This document shows positions 8,427 to 17,908 of a DNA stretch of 64,000 nt, in pieces. The notes under the pieces were generated by a model. That model ran no database searches, had not been told where the DNA came from, and saw only the letters and a list, made by a program, of their open reading frames with translations. Position 1 is the stretch's first letter. Each line of letters starts with the position of its first letter. Where the stretch lies: contig JBKBUF010000002.1 in NCBI GenBank assembly GCA_046290815.1, positions 207,068 through 271,067 on the forward strand, given 5' to 3'. Source of the DNA: JBKBUF01 sp046290815. Lineage in GTDB: Bacteria > Bacteroidota > Bacteroidia > Cytophagales > Cytophagaceae. The translations under genes were made by a program, and so were the position numbers.

Positions 8427-9125
8427 ATGGAGGAAAACATTAATTTTCAATTCGAGGGAACCGAATGTTCTTTATTTAAAGATCTTGACGAAGACAGGTT
8501 AAACCAACTTAACAAAATACGTCAGATTAAAGTATTGAAGAAAGGGGACTTTATCTATACAGAAGGCTCAGTTCCAAACTCTGTATTTGCGCTTCACTCA
8601 GGTCATATTAAAGCTTTTAAAATAGGTTCTGATGGAAAAGAACAAATAATATACCTTTCAAAGCCTGGTGACCTGGTGGGCTGGCAACAACTTACCTGCA
8701 ACGATCCTTACTCAACATCAGCAGTAGCATTGGAGCGCGCAGTAATTTCAGAAATTGACAAAGCAGAGTTTATCCGGTTAATCGAAAATACTCCTGTCTC
8801 CCTTGCTTTAACGCATTATATATGTGAAGATGTGGTTATGCTTGAAACTAAAGTATTGGAGCTATCCCAAAAATCCGTAAGAGAACGATTGGCAACTAAC
8901 ATCATTCTGCTTTATGAGAAATTTGGGATGAAAAATGAAAACACATTAATTATAGGTATTCCTCTAACAAGAGAAGATTTTGCAAACTTAATCGGGACTA
9001 ACACGGAAACCGTAATAAAACTTTTATCAGAATTCAGGAAAGAAGGGCATATAGACATTATAGACAAAAAGATTATTATTATAAATATGACTGCACTTAG
9101 AAAAATGTCTGACTTCTACAGATAA
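8427..9125 (+). CDS. Crp/Fnr-family transcription regulator
   Basis: 232 residues. An N-terminal cyclic-nucleotide-binding-type beta-barrel spans about residues 15-130 (GDFIYTEGSVPNSVFALHSG). A dimer helix and a C-terminal winged helix follow, with LTREDFANLIGTNTETVIKLLSEF as the recognition region. The four-cysteine iron-sulfur cluster of true FNR is absent, so its signal is unknown. A single-domain receiver gene follows after 4 bp, suggesting cotranscription. Confidence 0.88.
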   Translation: MEENINFQFEGTECSLFKDLDEDRLNQLNKIRQIKVLKKGDFIYTEGSVPNSVFALHSGHIKAFKIGSDGKEQIIYLSKPGDLVGWQQLTCNDPYSTSAVALERAVISEIDKAEFIRLIENTPVSLALTHYICEDVVMLETKVLELSQKSVRERLATNIILLYEKFGMKNENTLIIGIPLTREDFANLIGTNTETVIKLLSEFRKEGHIDIIDKKIIIINMTALRKMSDFYR

Positions 9126-9129
9126 AAAC

Positions 9130-9519
9130 ATGAAGAACAAATATAATGTACTTATAGTAGATGATGACGAGATTAATAATTACCTGATAACTGCAAACCT
9201 TAAAAAAACCGGGAATTGTTCTGCTATAAATTGTTTTACTTCCGCCAAGAAAGGGCTTGAGTACCTTCAGAGCCTTAAAAATGACAACGTCCGCCTGCCG
9301 GATATAATTTTTCTTGACATGAACATGCCTGCTATGACAGGAATTGATTTCATTAATAGTTATATCAAAATACCTTTACCCACAAAACTAATATTTGCTA
9401 TATCAAATAATTTCCGACCGGATGAAATAAATTTCCTACAGGAGAAAGGAATAAAAACCTGGATAAAAAAACCGATTACAAGAGAAAAGCTGGAGGAAAT
9501 TTTCCCTCAGGCAACATAA
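9130..9519 (+). CDS. Single-domain response regulator receiver
   Basis: 129 residues consisting of one receiver domain. The acidic pocket VDDDE at the N-terminus, the phospho-acceptor Asp in FLDMNMP and the KKP lysine loop are all present, so it should accept phosphate. There is no output domain; such proteins usually relay phosphate or bind a partner. It lies 4 bp after the Crp/Fnr gene. Its end overlaps the 3' end of the convergent SDR gene by 13 bp. Confidence 0.85.
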   Translation: MKNKYNVLIVDDDEINNYLITANLKKTGNCSAINCFTSAKKGLEYLQSLKNDNVRLPDIIFLDMNMPAMTGIDFINSYIKIPLPTKLIFAISNNFRPDEINFLQEKGIKTWIKKPITREKLEEIFPQAT

Positions 9520-10247
9520 CCGCCATCTACATTTAATACTGCACCACTGATATATGAGCTGTCATCTGATGCAAGGAACAGGTAAGCGTTTGAAATATCT
9601 TCCGGTTTCCCTAATCTTCCTACAGGAATTTTTTCTTTAATACTTTGTATGGTGTTTTCAGGGATATTTGAAAGCGAATCCGTCTCTATAAAACCAGGCG
9701 CTACGGCATTTACGGTAATGCCTTGTTTACTTAATTCCCTTGCCCACACCTTTGTAATTCCAACAACCCCTGACTTAGTTGCAGCATAATTAGCCTGCCC
9801 GAAGTTTCCATACAACCCAACCAGACTTGATGTGTTGATAATTCTCCCATATTTCAGTTGAACCATATACGGAGCTACAGCTTTAGTGCAATTAAAAACA
9901 CCGGTGAGATTGACATCTATTACCTGTTGCCATTGCTCTATTGTCATATTAAGAAGTGCCGCATCACGGGTGATCCCGGCATTATTGATCAGAATATCTA
10001 TTTTACCAAGGAGATTAAAAACCGTTTTAGCCGCATTCTCCACTACAGAATAATTCGTGGTATCAACTTCATAAAAAAAAACATCATACCCCTTATTCTT
10101 TAGATTCTTGCAGGTGTTTTCGCCATTAATTTTATCAATATCCCAAATTACGACAGTTGCACCCTCCATTGCAAATCGCCCCGCAGTAACACTTCCGATA
10201 CCCTGAGCCCCACCGGTAATTATCGCAACTTTATCTTTTAACTTCAT
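9507..10247 (-). CDS. SDR-family 3-oxoacyl-ACP reductase-like oxidoreductase
   Basis: 246 residues from the ATG at 10247; the frame extends upstream to 10298 but the Rossmann fold begins directly after this Met. The NAD(P) motif TGGAQGIG (11-18), NNAG (88-91) and catalytic Ser140 or 141, Tyr154 and Lys158 (YAATK) are all present. The closest types are FabG and acetoacetyl-CoA reductase. It could serve fatty acid, polyhydroxybutyrate or other ketone reduction. It is the last gene of a minus-strand run from argS. Confidence 0.85.
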   Translation of the reverse strand: MKLKDKVAIITGGAQGIGSVTAGRFAMEGATVVIWDIDKINGENTCKNLKNKGYDVFFYEVDTTNYSVVENAAKTVFNLLGKIDILINNAGITRDAALLNMTIEQWQQVIDVNLTGVFNCTKAVAPYMVQLKYGRIINTSSLVGLYGNFGQANYAATKSGVVGITKVWARELSKQGITVNAVAPGFIETDSLSNIPENTIQSIKEKIPVGRLGKPEDISNAYLFLASDDSSYISGAVLNVDGGYVA

Positions 10248-10308
10248 ACTTAAGTAGACCTTCCGGTAAAATTTAAAAAATGTATTGACCAAATGCAATA
10301 CCTGCTTC

Positions 10309-11226
10309 TTATAATAATTTTAATTGCCCGATCAGATTTCCTATTCCGAATAAAATAACAAACGCCAGTGTTGAAATAGCCATCTGACGCAGACTTTTGT
10401 CAATTTCTGAAGGACTGGAAAAGGTATAAACCTTATAAACATTATAAATCAACAATGGCGAAATGATCAAAAATAGGAATTGCCAAAGGCTGGTATAATT
10501 GAATAATACAAACAAAAATGCGCATGCGGTACCGGAAATAACGAGAAACAGGTGATATATTCTGGCTTTCCATAGGCCGATCCTAACCGGTATGGACTTC
10601 TTGCCTGCCATCCTGTCTGAATCAATATCCCTAATGTTATTTATATTAAGAACTGCTGCTGAAAACAGTCCGCAGGAGGAAGCAGGTAAAATAAGCATAT
10701 AATTCAGGTCTTTAACATGAAGGTAATATGTTCCCAAGACACCAATCAACCCGAAAAAAAGAAATACCGAGGCATCCCCAAACCCTGCATATCCATAAGG
10801 ATTACTTCCTGAAGTATATTTAATAGCAGCTACCACTGCCAGTAATCCTAATACAAGAAAAAAACCAAATGTCCCTGAAGAGGAAAAAGCCAATGTTTGC
10901 ACGAGCAACCAGATTCCTGAAATCAGAGAAAGTATCGCAAATATTACTATGCCTGTTTTCATTGCAACAGGAGATATTGCCCCTGCCTGAACTGCCCTTT
11001 TAGGACCTGTCCTGAAAACATTGTCTGCCCCATTCGCATAATCACCATAATCGTTGGCAAGATTGCTTAAAATCTGCAAAAACACCGTGGTAGTGGTCGC
11101 CCAAAATAAGACTTCCGGATTAAAAGATCCTGCAGAAGCAGCAAGAAAACTTCCCATTGCTATACTGGAAATGGACAAAGGAAGAGTCCTTAGTCTGAAC
11201 GCAGAAACCCATGCTTTAATATTCAC
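10309..11226 (-). CDS. menA: 1,4-dihydroxy-2-naphthoate polyprenyltransferase
   Basis: 305 residues, eight to nine membrane helices. The UbiA-type prenyl-diphosphate motif is visible as NLANDYGDYANGAD (55-68). A second acidic motif, NIRDIDSD, is in the middle of the protein. It joins the isoprenoid tail to the naphthoate ring in menaquinone synthesis at the inner membrane. The start is GTG, and TAGTG shares one base with the stop of the upstream glutathione peroxidase gene, indicating translational coupling. Confidence 0.93.
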   Translation of the reverse strand: MNIKAWVSAFRLRTLPLSISSIAMGSFLAASAGSFNPEVLFWATTTTVFLQILSNLANDYGDYANGADNVFRTGPKRAVQAGAISPVAMKTGIVIFAILSLISGIWLLVQTLAFSSSGTFGFFLVLGLLAVVAAIKYTSGSNPYGYAGFGDASVFLFFGLIGVLGTYYLHVKDLNYMLILPASSCGLFSAAVLNINNIRDIDSDRMAGKKSIPVRIGLWKARIYHLFLVISGTACAFLFVLFNYTSLWQFLFLIISPLLIYNVYKVYTFSSPSEIDKSLRQMAISTLAFVILFGIGNLIGQLKLL

Positions 11227-11795
11227 TACTTTAAAATTTCATTTAATACTTCTTCAGACATAGGACTAACGGAAGACCCGTAATATTTGAGCAGCTTCCC
11301 GTCTTCACTTATCAGGTATTTCGAAAAATTCCATTTAGGCTCCTGATCATTCCAACCATTCAGTTTTTTTTCAGTAAGCCATTTATAAACCGGATGCTTT
11401 TTGGCTCCTTTCACATGAACCTTGTCCATTATCGGAAAAGTGACAGAATACTGAGAATTGCAAAACTCCTTGATTTCTTTAGGTGACCCAGGCTCCTGAG
11501 ACATAAAATCATTGGAAGGAAAGGCTATCACAATTACCTTATCCCCATATTTTTCATGCAGCAATTGCAAATCTTTATATTGTGGTGTAAACCCACATTT
11601 ACTGGCAGTATTTACAATCAACACCTTTTTACCCTTCAATGAACTAAAATCGAAAGTATCTCCCTCTATGGTAGTAACCTTAAACTGATAAAACAAATCA
11701 GGTGTTTCAACTTTTAATTCTCCCGGCATAGATTTAATATCTTTCCATGGTAGCCATGAAGAAAAAAACATTAACAAGGAATAAGTAAAACTCAT
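11226..11795 (-). CDS. Glutathione peroxidase family protein
   Basis: 189 residues. The first 20 residues are hydrophobic and may be a signal or anchor. The thioredoxin-fold GPx motif TASKCGFT carries the peroxidatic Cys67; Cys112 in FCNSQYSVTFP fits the resolving cysteine of thioredoxin-dependent members; FPSNDF and WNFSKYL (Trp155) complete the site. It reduces peroxides, probably using thioredoxin. It lies 11 bp downstream of argS and overlaps menA by one base. Confidence 0.9.
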   Translation of the reverse strand: MSFTYSLLMFFSSWLPWKDIKSMPGELKVETPDLFYQFKVTTIEGDTFDFSSLKGKKVLIVNTASKCGFTPQYKDLQLLHEKYGDKVIVIAFPSNDFMSQEPGSPKEIKEFCNSQYSVTFPIMDKVHVKGAKKHPVYKWLTEKKLNGWNDQEPKWNFSKYLISEDGKLLKYYGSSVSPMSEEVLNEILK

Positions 11796-11806
11796 AATCT
11801 ACATAA

Positions 11807-13591
11807 TTACATTTTTTCTGGTACTTCAATTCCAAGCAAGTCCATACTTTTTTCTATTACCCTTGCAACTACTTTAGACAAATTTAGCCTGAATACTATA
11901 AGATTCTCGTCTTTCTCGTTTAGTATCGGCAGTTCTGCATAAAAATGGTTATAAGCTTTTGCAAGTTCATAAACATATTGAGCGATTTCAGCGGGTGAAT
12001 AAGTTGATGCTGCCGTTTCAATCTTTTCCGGAAACCTGGCGAGAATTTCTATAACTTCTCTCTCTGAATGATGAATTTGTCCAGCTTTTACAGTTTGAGT
12101 AAGATTTATTCCATTTCCTGTTGCTTTCCTGATAAGGGAAGAAATTCTGGCAAAGGTATATTGAATAAAAGGTCCGGTATTTCCCTGAAACTCTATTGAC
12201 TCAGCCGGATTAAACAACATTCTCTTTTTCGGATCTACCTTCAACAGGAAAAATTTCAAAGCACCTAAGGCTAATTTTCGATACAATGCTTTGGCTTCCT
12301 GAGAGGAAAATTCTTCAATTTTACCTAACTCTCTCGTTCTCTGTTCAGCCGTTTCAAGCATTTCTGCCACTAAGTCGTCTGCATCCACTACTGTTCCCTC
12401 TCTTGATTTCATCTTTCCGGAAGGAAGATCTACCATTCCGTATGAAAGATGATAAATACCCTGAGCGTATTCTTTTCCTAATTTACCAAGTATCAGTTTT
12501 AAAACATTGAAATGATAATCCTGTTCATTTCCCACCACATATACCGATTGCTCTGCTCTAAATTCCTTATATTTCAATTCGGCAGTCCCAAGATCCTGTG
12601 TGATATATACTGAAGTCCCGTCAGGCCTTAACAATAATTTTTCATCTAATCCATCACCAGTCAGATCCACCCATACTGAATTATCCTCTTTTCTGTAGAA
12701 AGCTTTTTTGTTAAGGCCTTCCTCAACAATTTCCTTTCCAAGCAAATATGTATCTGATTCGTAATAATATTTATCAAAATCAACTCCAATCATTTTATAA
12801 GTCTGCTCAAATCCATCATATACCCATCCATTCATTTTTTTCCATAACTCTGTTACTTCCTTATCCCCTTCTTCCCATTTCTTAAGCATTTCATGAGCTT
12901 CCTTAATCAGTGGTGCCTCTTTTTTTGCCTTTTCTTCTTCCATTCCTGAATTTACGAGTTGCTTTATCTGTTCTCTGTAATGCTTATCAAACTCTACGTA
13001 ATACTTTCCAACAAGATGGTCTCCTTTTATCCCGGAAGACTGTGGTGTTTCGTCCGATCCATATTTCTGATAGGCAAGCATAGATTTGCAGATATGAATC
13101 CCTCTGTCATTGATAAGATTGGCTTTTATTACTTCGTATCCACGAAATTTTAAAATTTGTGAAACTGAGTAACCTAGAAAGTTATTTCTCAAATGTCCCA
13201 GGTGCAACGGTTTGTTTGTATTAGGTGAAGAATATTCAACCATTACCTTTTTCCCCAGTGGTAGAAATTTCCCATAATCCTGATTTGCTAAAATTTGATT
13301 GAAGATATTTAACCATGTAGAGTCAGAAACTACAATGTTGAGAAATCCCTTGACAACATTATACCCCCTGACAACTTCAGAGTTTTTTACCAGTACTTCT
13401 CCTATCTCCTTCCCAATAACTTCAGGGGCCTTTTTCAGCTTGGATGTCAATGGAAAACAAACCAATGTCAAACTGCCTTCAAATTCCTTTTTGGTTGGTT
13501 GAACCTGTAAGGAAGACTGTTCAACCTCCTGGTCAAATAAAACTTTTATGGCTTTTATTATATCTTCACGGATTATCTGCTCTAAATTCAT
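11807..13591 (-). CDS. argS: Arginine--tRNA ligase
   Basis: 594 residues. An N-terminal Arg-tRNA additional domain is followed by the class I catalytic core with HLGH (130-133), here in the PLHLGHLRNN context. The KMSKS-equivalent GKMKSREG and a C-terminal DALR anticodon-binding domain follow. Length and motif order are standard. It is the first gene of a minus-strand run argS-gpx-menA-SDR and is divergent from arginine decarboxylase with 187 bp between. Confidence 0.97.
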   Translation of the reverse strand: MNLEQIIREDIIKAIKVLFDQEVEQSSLQVQPTKKEFEGSLTLVCFPLTSKLKKAPEVIGKEIGEVLVKNSEVVRGYNVVKGFLNIVVSDSTWLNIFNQILANQDYGKFLPLGKKVMVEYSSPNTNKPLHLGHLRNNFLGYSVSQILKFRGYEVIKANLINDRGIHICKSMLAYQKYGSDETPQSSGIKGDHLVGKYYVEFDKHYREQIKQLVNSGMEEEKAKKEAPLIKEAHEMLKKWEEGDKEVTELWKKMNGWVYDGFEQTYKMIGVDFDKYYYESDTYLLGKEIVEEGLNKKAFYRKEDNSVWVDLTGDGLDEKLLLRPDGTSVYITQDLGTAELKYKEFRAEQSVYVVGNEQDYHFNVLKLILGKLGKEYAQGIYHLSYGMVDLPSGKMKSREGTVVDADDLVAEMLETAEQRTRELGKIEEFSSQEAKALYRKLALGALKFFLLKVDPKKRMLFNPAESIEFQGNTGPFIQYTFARISSLIRKATGNGINLTQTVKAGQIHHSEREVIEILARFPEKIETAASTYSPAEIAQYVYELAKAYNHFYAELPILNEKDENLIVFRLNLSKVVARVIEKSMDLLGIEVPEKM

Positions 13592-13778
13592 CTGTCTATA
13601 ATTTAAATTCAGTTAAGGCTACCAGGTTAATAAACCGAAAAAGAAACAAACTTCCCAGATTTTCAACGACAAAGGAAATCTTTATGTACTTTTTATGGTT
13701 TACCTACATGTCTTTGCAAAGATTGTAATTTTATAGCAATATTGCACCATATTACTTAAAACCCGGAAACTATAAAGA

Positions 13779-15173
13779 ATGGATAAATACATTGATCTGA
13801 TTGAACAAACCTTTTACTTTCCTACAGAGGAATTTAAGGTTGTCAACAATGAGCTTTATTTTAATGATGTTCCCCTTATGGACATTGTCAATAAGTACGG
13901 AACCCCGTTAAAACTTACATACCTGCCAAAGATCAGCTCTCAGATTCAGAAAGCTAAAAGATTGTTTAACCAGGCCATTAAGAATAATAATTATGCCGGC
14001 AATTACACCTATTGCTATTGCACCAAATCCTCTCATTTCAAATTTGTGCTGGAGGAAGCATTAAAAAATGATATCCATATCGAAACATCTTCCGCTTACG
14101 ATATTCCTATTGTCAAAATTCTTTACGACAGAGGTAAAATTACAAAAGATACCTTTATCATATGCAATGGATATAAGAGGAAAGAATACACAGATTATAT
14201 TGCAGAATTAATAAATGACGGTTTCAGGAATTGTATTCCGATTCTTGACAATCTTGAAGAAATTGAAGAATATGAAAAGCAGGTAAAAAATTCCTGCTAT
14301 GTAGGTATGCGACTGGCTGCTGATGAAGAGCCAAAGTTTGAATTTTACACTTCCCGACTTGGAATAAGATATAATGATGTGTGTGATTTATACAGATCAA
14401 GGATAGAGAAGAGTAATAAGTTTAAATTAAAAATGCTTCACTTCTTTATAAATACAGGAATGAAAGATTCCACTTATTACTGGAGTGAGCTAAGCAGGTT
14501 TGTTCATAAATATTGTGAATTAAGTAAAATATGCCCGGAACTTGACAGCATAGATATCGGAGGAGGATGGCCTATTAAAACTTCTGTTCATTTCGATTAT
14601 GACTATGAGTACATGTCTGATCAGATTGTAAAAACTATAAAAAGAATATGCGAGGAACATAATGTACCTGTTCCTAATATTTTTACAGAGTTCGGAAGTT
14701 TCACAGTAGGAGAAAGTGGCGCAATTTTGTATTCTGTCATGGGTACCAAACTTCAAAATGATAAGGAAGAATGGTACATGATTGATAGTTCTTTTATCAC
14801 TACCCTTCCTGACGTTTGGGGCTTGAATCAAAAGTACATTCTTTTGGCTTTAAATCAATGGGATAAACCTTACAACAAAGTAAAAATTGGAGGTATTACC
14901 TGCGACAGTATGGATTACTATAACTCTGAGGCGCACTTAAACATGGTTTTTCTTCCAAAACCACCAAAACAGGAAAAGTTGTACATTGGCTTTTTCCACA
15001 CAGGAGCATATCAGGAATCGCTGGGTGGTTATGGAGGAATACAGCACTGCCTTATTCCGGCCCCTAAACATGTATTGATTGAGAAAGACGAAAGCGGCAA
15101 CATAAAAGATACACTGTTCGCTGAAGAACAAAGAAAAGAAAGCATGTTAAAAATATTAGGCTACCAGGACTAG
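13779..15173 (+). CDS. Biosynthetic-type arginine decarboxylase (PLP fold III)
   Basis: 464 residues of the alanine-racemase-fold group IV decarboxylases. Lys83 in YCTKSSHF should bind pyridoxal phosphate. GIGGGW-like IGGGW and TEFGSFTVGE bind the phosphate, and Cys375 in CDSMDYY is the partner-subunit active-site residue. The sequence resembles the compact Bacteroidota arginine decarboxylases that make agmatine for polyamines. It lacks the long insertions of E. coli SpeA. A diaminopimelate or ornithine specificity is less likely but not excluded. Confidence 0.82.
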   Translation: MDKYIDLIEQTFYFPTEEFKVVNNELYFNDVPLMDIVNKYGTPLKLTYLPKISSQIQKAKRLFNQAIKNNNYAGNYTYCYCTKSSHFKFVLEEALKNDIHIETSSAYDIPIVKILYDRGKITKDTFIICNGYKRKEYTDYIAELINDGFRNCIPILDNLEEIEEYEKQVKNSCYVGMRLAADEEPKFEFYTSRLGIRYNDVCDLYRSRIEKSNKFKLKMLHFFINTGMKDSTYYWSELSRFVHKYCELSKICPELDSIDIGGGWPIKTSVHFDYDYEYMSDQIVKTIKRICEEHNVPVPNIFTEFGSFTVGESGAILYSVMGTKLQNDKEEWYMIDSSFITTLPDVWGLNQKYILLALNQWDKPYNKVKIGGITCDSMDYYNSEAHLNMVFLPKPPKQEKLYIGFFHTGAYQESLGGYGGIQHCLIPAPKHVLIEKDESGNIKDTLFAEEQRKESMLKILGYQD

Positions 15174-15185
15174 CGAAATAAGTTA

Positions 15186-15222
15186 AAGGAAGCTAGGAAT
15201 ATCTTAGCTTCCTTTTATTTTC
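15186..15222 (+). terminator. Intrinsic terminator after arginine decarboxylase
   Basis: AAGGAAGCTA (15186-15195) pairs with TAGCTTCCTT (15205-15214) across a 9-nt loop, followed by a T-rich run on the plus strand. It ends at the stop codon of the convergent phosphatase gene and may serve both. Confidence 0.8.
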
Positions 15223-15739
15223 TGTTTAATAGTAATATTTTCTCTACTGCATCTTTCAGGTCTTCTGCCCTGATATCGCATTTTAAGGTTTCCGGCTCTT
15301 CATGCCCTACCAACACAGTTTTTATGCCCAGCTTTTCTGCAGGCAATAAATCCCTCTTTTTATCTCCTACCATCCATGAAGTATTTACGTCTATGTGATA
15401 TTTAGCAATTGCTTTCTCAAACATAAGACTCTCCGGCTTTCTGGTTAAAGATTCTGACTGAACCGGGTGGTAAGGAGAATAATAAAAAGCCTCAATTAAT
15501 CCCCCACAATATTGTTGAAAATATTCATGGCATGCTAATACGTCTGAATGAGAATAAATCCCTTTTGCAATTCCTGATTGATTGGTAATAACTACCAGTA
15601 AATACCCATTAGCTTTTAACTTCTTTAAAGCTTCAACAACTCCCGGAATGACTATAAACTCTTCTACTTTGTAGGTATAATCCACATTATCGACATTAAT
15701 TACTCCATCCCTGTCTAAAAAAATACATTTATTCACCAT
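15215..15739 (-). CDS. GmhB-like HAD phosphatase lacking zinc-binding cysteines
   Basis: 174 residues of HAD subfamily IIIA. The nucleophile and acid motif DRDGVIN (Asp9, Asp11), TNQSG and the motif GDKKRDLLPA are intact. D-glycero-D-manno-heptose bisphosphate phosphatases normally have a zinc loop with three Cys and a His before RKP. Here the loop is shortened to YYSPYHPVQSESLTRKP, with His but no Cys. It may act in ADP-heptose synthesis or on another sugar phosphate. The gene is alone on the minus strand. Confidence 0.78.
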   Translation of the reverse strand: MVNKCIFLDRDGVINVDNVDYTYKVEEFIVIPGVVEALKKLKANGYLLVVITNQSGIAKGIYSHSDVLACHEYFQQYCGGLIEAFYYSPYHPVQSESLTRKPESLMFEKAIAKYHIDVNTSWMVGDKKRDLLPAEKLGIKTVLVGHEEPETLKCDIRAEDLKDAVEKILLLNRK

Positions 15740-15769
15740 ACTTTCTTTTTACTTTCAAACTAAATTAAG

Positions 15770-15777
15770 CAAAGTTA
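15770..15777 (-). promoter_or_regulatory. Candidate -7 element of the GmhB-like gene
   Basis: The minus strand reads TAACTTTG, a match to TAnnTTTG, 31 bp upstream of the start codon. No clear -33 element was found. Confidence 0.35.
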
Positions 15778-15826
15778 ATTTTTTAAATCGTAATAATGTA
15801 TTTTAGAGCAAAGGAAAATCAATGAT

Positions 15827-17155
15827 ATGGTTGGTATAATCGGAGCAGGAATTTCAGGCTTATCCCTGGCTTATCATCTTGAGAAAGCCAAAGTCCCATA
15901 TATATTATTCGAAGCATCAGATAACCCTGGTGGGTACATTCGCACAATAAATCAAAATGGTTGCCTACTGGAGTGTGGCCCAAACTCCATATTAGCCGAT
16001 CGTGAGATAGTGGATTTTATAAAAGAAATTGGACTATCCGGCTCATTAAGAGAAGCTGAGGTTACAAGTAAAAACAGATACATATTTAAGGACGGATCAA
16101 TCAAAAAACTTCCTGCGGGGCCAATTTCCCTTCTGTTATCAGATTTCTTTTCAGCGAATGGAAAATGGAGTATTATCAAAGAATATTTTAACAATTCAAA
16201 AGGTAAAACTGACGAAACAGTACGGGAGTTTTTTCAGAGAAGATTTGGTGATGAAATTGTTGACTATGCTGTTGACCCTTTTGTTTCGGGTATCTATGCA
16301 GGGGATCCTGATTTACTTTTAATCTCTGAAACGTTTCCGATTCTTCAGGAATATGAACAAAAGTATGGATCGGTAATTAAAGGTTTTATCAAAAATCCTC
16401 CGGAGAGAAAATTTTCCTATAATTTTGATTCAGGAATGCAACAACTAACTGATACTATTGCGAAGAAATTGACCTGCTTTAGCCCCGGTACCCAGGTAGA
16501 AAGAATAAGGAAAGAAAATAATAAATATGTTCTGGAAGTACTTATAAACAATGAACCTGAATTTCATTCATTCGATTTTCTTGTATTATGCCTTCCTGCA
16601 TATAAAGCAGCCCCTTTACTGGAAAATATAGCTGAAGATTTTGCCAAAACAATAGAAAAAATTGACTATCCACCTGTAGTAATTGTACATTCATTATTTA
16701 ATAAAGGACAGTTCCCGAATCCACCAGACGGGTTTGGTGTGCTTAATCCGGCCAAAGAAAGTCGTTTTTCAGCAGGCACTATTTGGAACTACTCCTCCTT
16801 CCCATACAAATGTTCCAAGGATTACCTCTTGTTAACTTCTATAATCGGCGGATCACAATCAAGAAGCAAATTTCACCTTCCTGATAAAGAAATTATTATT
16901 AGACTTAATAAGGAATTTAAGGAAGATTATAACATTAAAGGTGAGCCCATATTTCAAAAAATCACCCGGATCGACAAAGCTATCCCTCAATATGATAAAA
17001 ACATTGTTAGAGCCAAGGATTTAGCTAAAAACTACGAAAAGGATAATATTTTCGTATGCTCCTCTTGGATTAGCGGAGTTTCTGTAGCAGATTGTTTTAA
17101 AAAAGGTAAATTACTCGCTCAAAAAATTTCCAGCCTGAGAAATACTGTTTTATAA
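15827..17155 (+). CDS. hemG: Protoporphyrinogen oxidase
   Basis: 442 residues. The FAD-binding dinucleotide motif GAGISG lies at residues 6-11, followed by FEASDNPGGYIRT. The middle carries FVSGIYAGDP, characteristic of HemY-type protoporphyrinogen IX oxidases, and the C-terminus has a second FAD-contact segment (SSWISGVSVADC). It converts protoporphyrinogen or coproporphyrinogen to the porphyrin in heme synthesis. The mannosyltransferase gene follows after 21 bp. The gene is called hemG or hemY in different genomes. Confidence 0.88.
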   Translation: MVGIIGAGISGLSLAYHLEKAKVPYILFEASDNPGGYIRTINQNGCLLECGPNSILADREIVDFIKEIGLSGSLREAEVTSKNRYIFKDGSIKKLPAGPISLLLSDFFSANGKWSIIKEYFNNSKGKTDETVREFFQRRFGDEIVDYAVDPFVSGIYAGDPDLLLISETFPILQEYEQKYGSVIKGFIKNPPERKFSYNFDSGMQQLTDTIAKKLTCFSPGTQVERIRKENNKYVLEVLINNEPEFHSFDFLVLCLPAYKAAPLLENIAEDFAKTIEKIDYPPVVIVHSLFNKGQFPNPPDGFGVLNPAKESRFSAGTIWNYSSFPYKCSKDYLLLTSIIGGSQSRSKFHLPDKEIIIRLNKEFKEDYNIKGEPIFQKITRIDKAIPQYDKNIVRAKDLAKNYEKDNIFVCSSWISGVSVADCFKKGKLLAQKISSLRNTVL

Positions 17156-17176
17156 AAATAGTTTTTATTTTTAAAA

Positions 17177-17908
17177 GTGGAAAACGCCATTGTTATAGTA
17201 CCAACCTACAATGAAAAGGACAATATTGAAAAAGTTGTCCGTAAAGTATTTTCTTTATCTGTACCATTTCACCTATTGATTATAGATGATAATTCTCCTG
17301 ACGGTACTGCTGATATTGTAAAAACACTTCAACAAGAATTTCCCGATCGGTTGTTCCTGGAGCAACGAACAGGTAAATTAGGCTTAGGTACAGCATATAT
17401 TCATGGTTTTAAATACGCTATCAGAAAAGCTTATGAATACATTTGTGAAATGGATGCAGATCTTTCTCACAATCCGGAAGATCTGGTTAGCCTATATAAA
17501 GCCTGCGCGGAAGAAGGATATGATTTATCTGTCGGTTCAAGATACGTAAATGGAATCACAGTTATAAACTGGCCGATGAGCAGGGTTCTGATGTCATATT
17601 TTGCAAGTAAATACGTGAGGTTTATTACAGGAATACCGGTTCAGGATACCACTGCCGGTTTCAAATGCTATAAAAAGAAAGTTTTAGAAACCTTAAAACT
17701 TGATGAAATAAAATTTGTAGGGTACGCTTTCCAAATTCAAATGAAATTTTTAACCTGGAAATATGGATTCAAGATCAAAGAAGTTCCCATTATTTTCTGT
17801 GACAGGGTTCATGGTACATCCAAAATGTCTTCCGGTATTTTTAAAGAAGCTATCTTTGGCGTATTACAGATGAAAATAAAAAGTTGGTTTGAAAATTATA
17901 ATACCTAG
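17177..17908 (+). CDS. Polyprenol monophosphomannose synthase-like glycosyltransferase
   Basis: 243 residues, GTG start at 17177. A GT2 fold begins with VPTYNEKDNIE; IDDNSPDG and the metal-binding DADLS (Asp93, Asp95) follow, then the DPM1-type ending with TAGFKCY and HGTSKMS. There is no C-terminal membrane domain, as in soluble bacterial Dpm1/Ppm1 proteins. It transfers a sugar, probably mannose, from a nucleotide sugar to polyprenyl phosphate at the cytoplasmic face. Its stop overlaps the convergent permease gene by 4 bp. Confidence 0.87.
   Translation: MENAIVIVPTYNEKDNIEKVVRKVFSLSVPFHLLIIDDNSPDGTADIVKTLQQEFPDRLFLEQRTGKLGLGTAYIHGFKYAIRKAYEYICEMDADLSHNPEDLVSLYKACAEEGYDLSVGSRYVNGITVINWPMSRVLMSYFASKYVRFITGIPVQDTTAGFKCYKKKVLETLKLDEIKFVGYAFQIQMKFLTWKYGFKIKEVPIIFCDRVHGTSKMSSGIFKEAIFGVLQMKIKSWFENYNT

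Noticed and set aside
10248..10298. Extended start of the SDR gene
   Set aside because: The extra 17 residues have no homology value and the Rossmann fold starts directly after the Met at 10247.
14520..14831. Minus-strand frame inside the arginine decarboxylase gene
   Set aside because: Antisense shadow of a well-supported gene; no domain or start signal.
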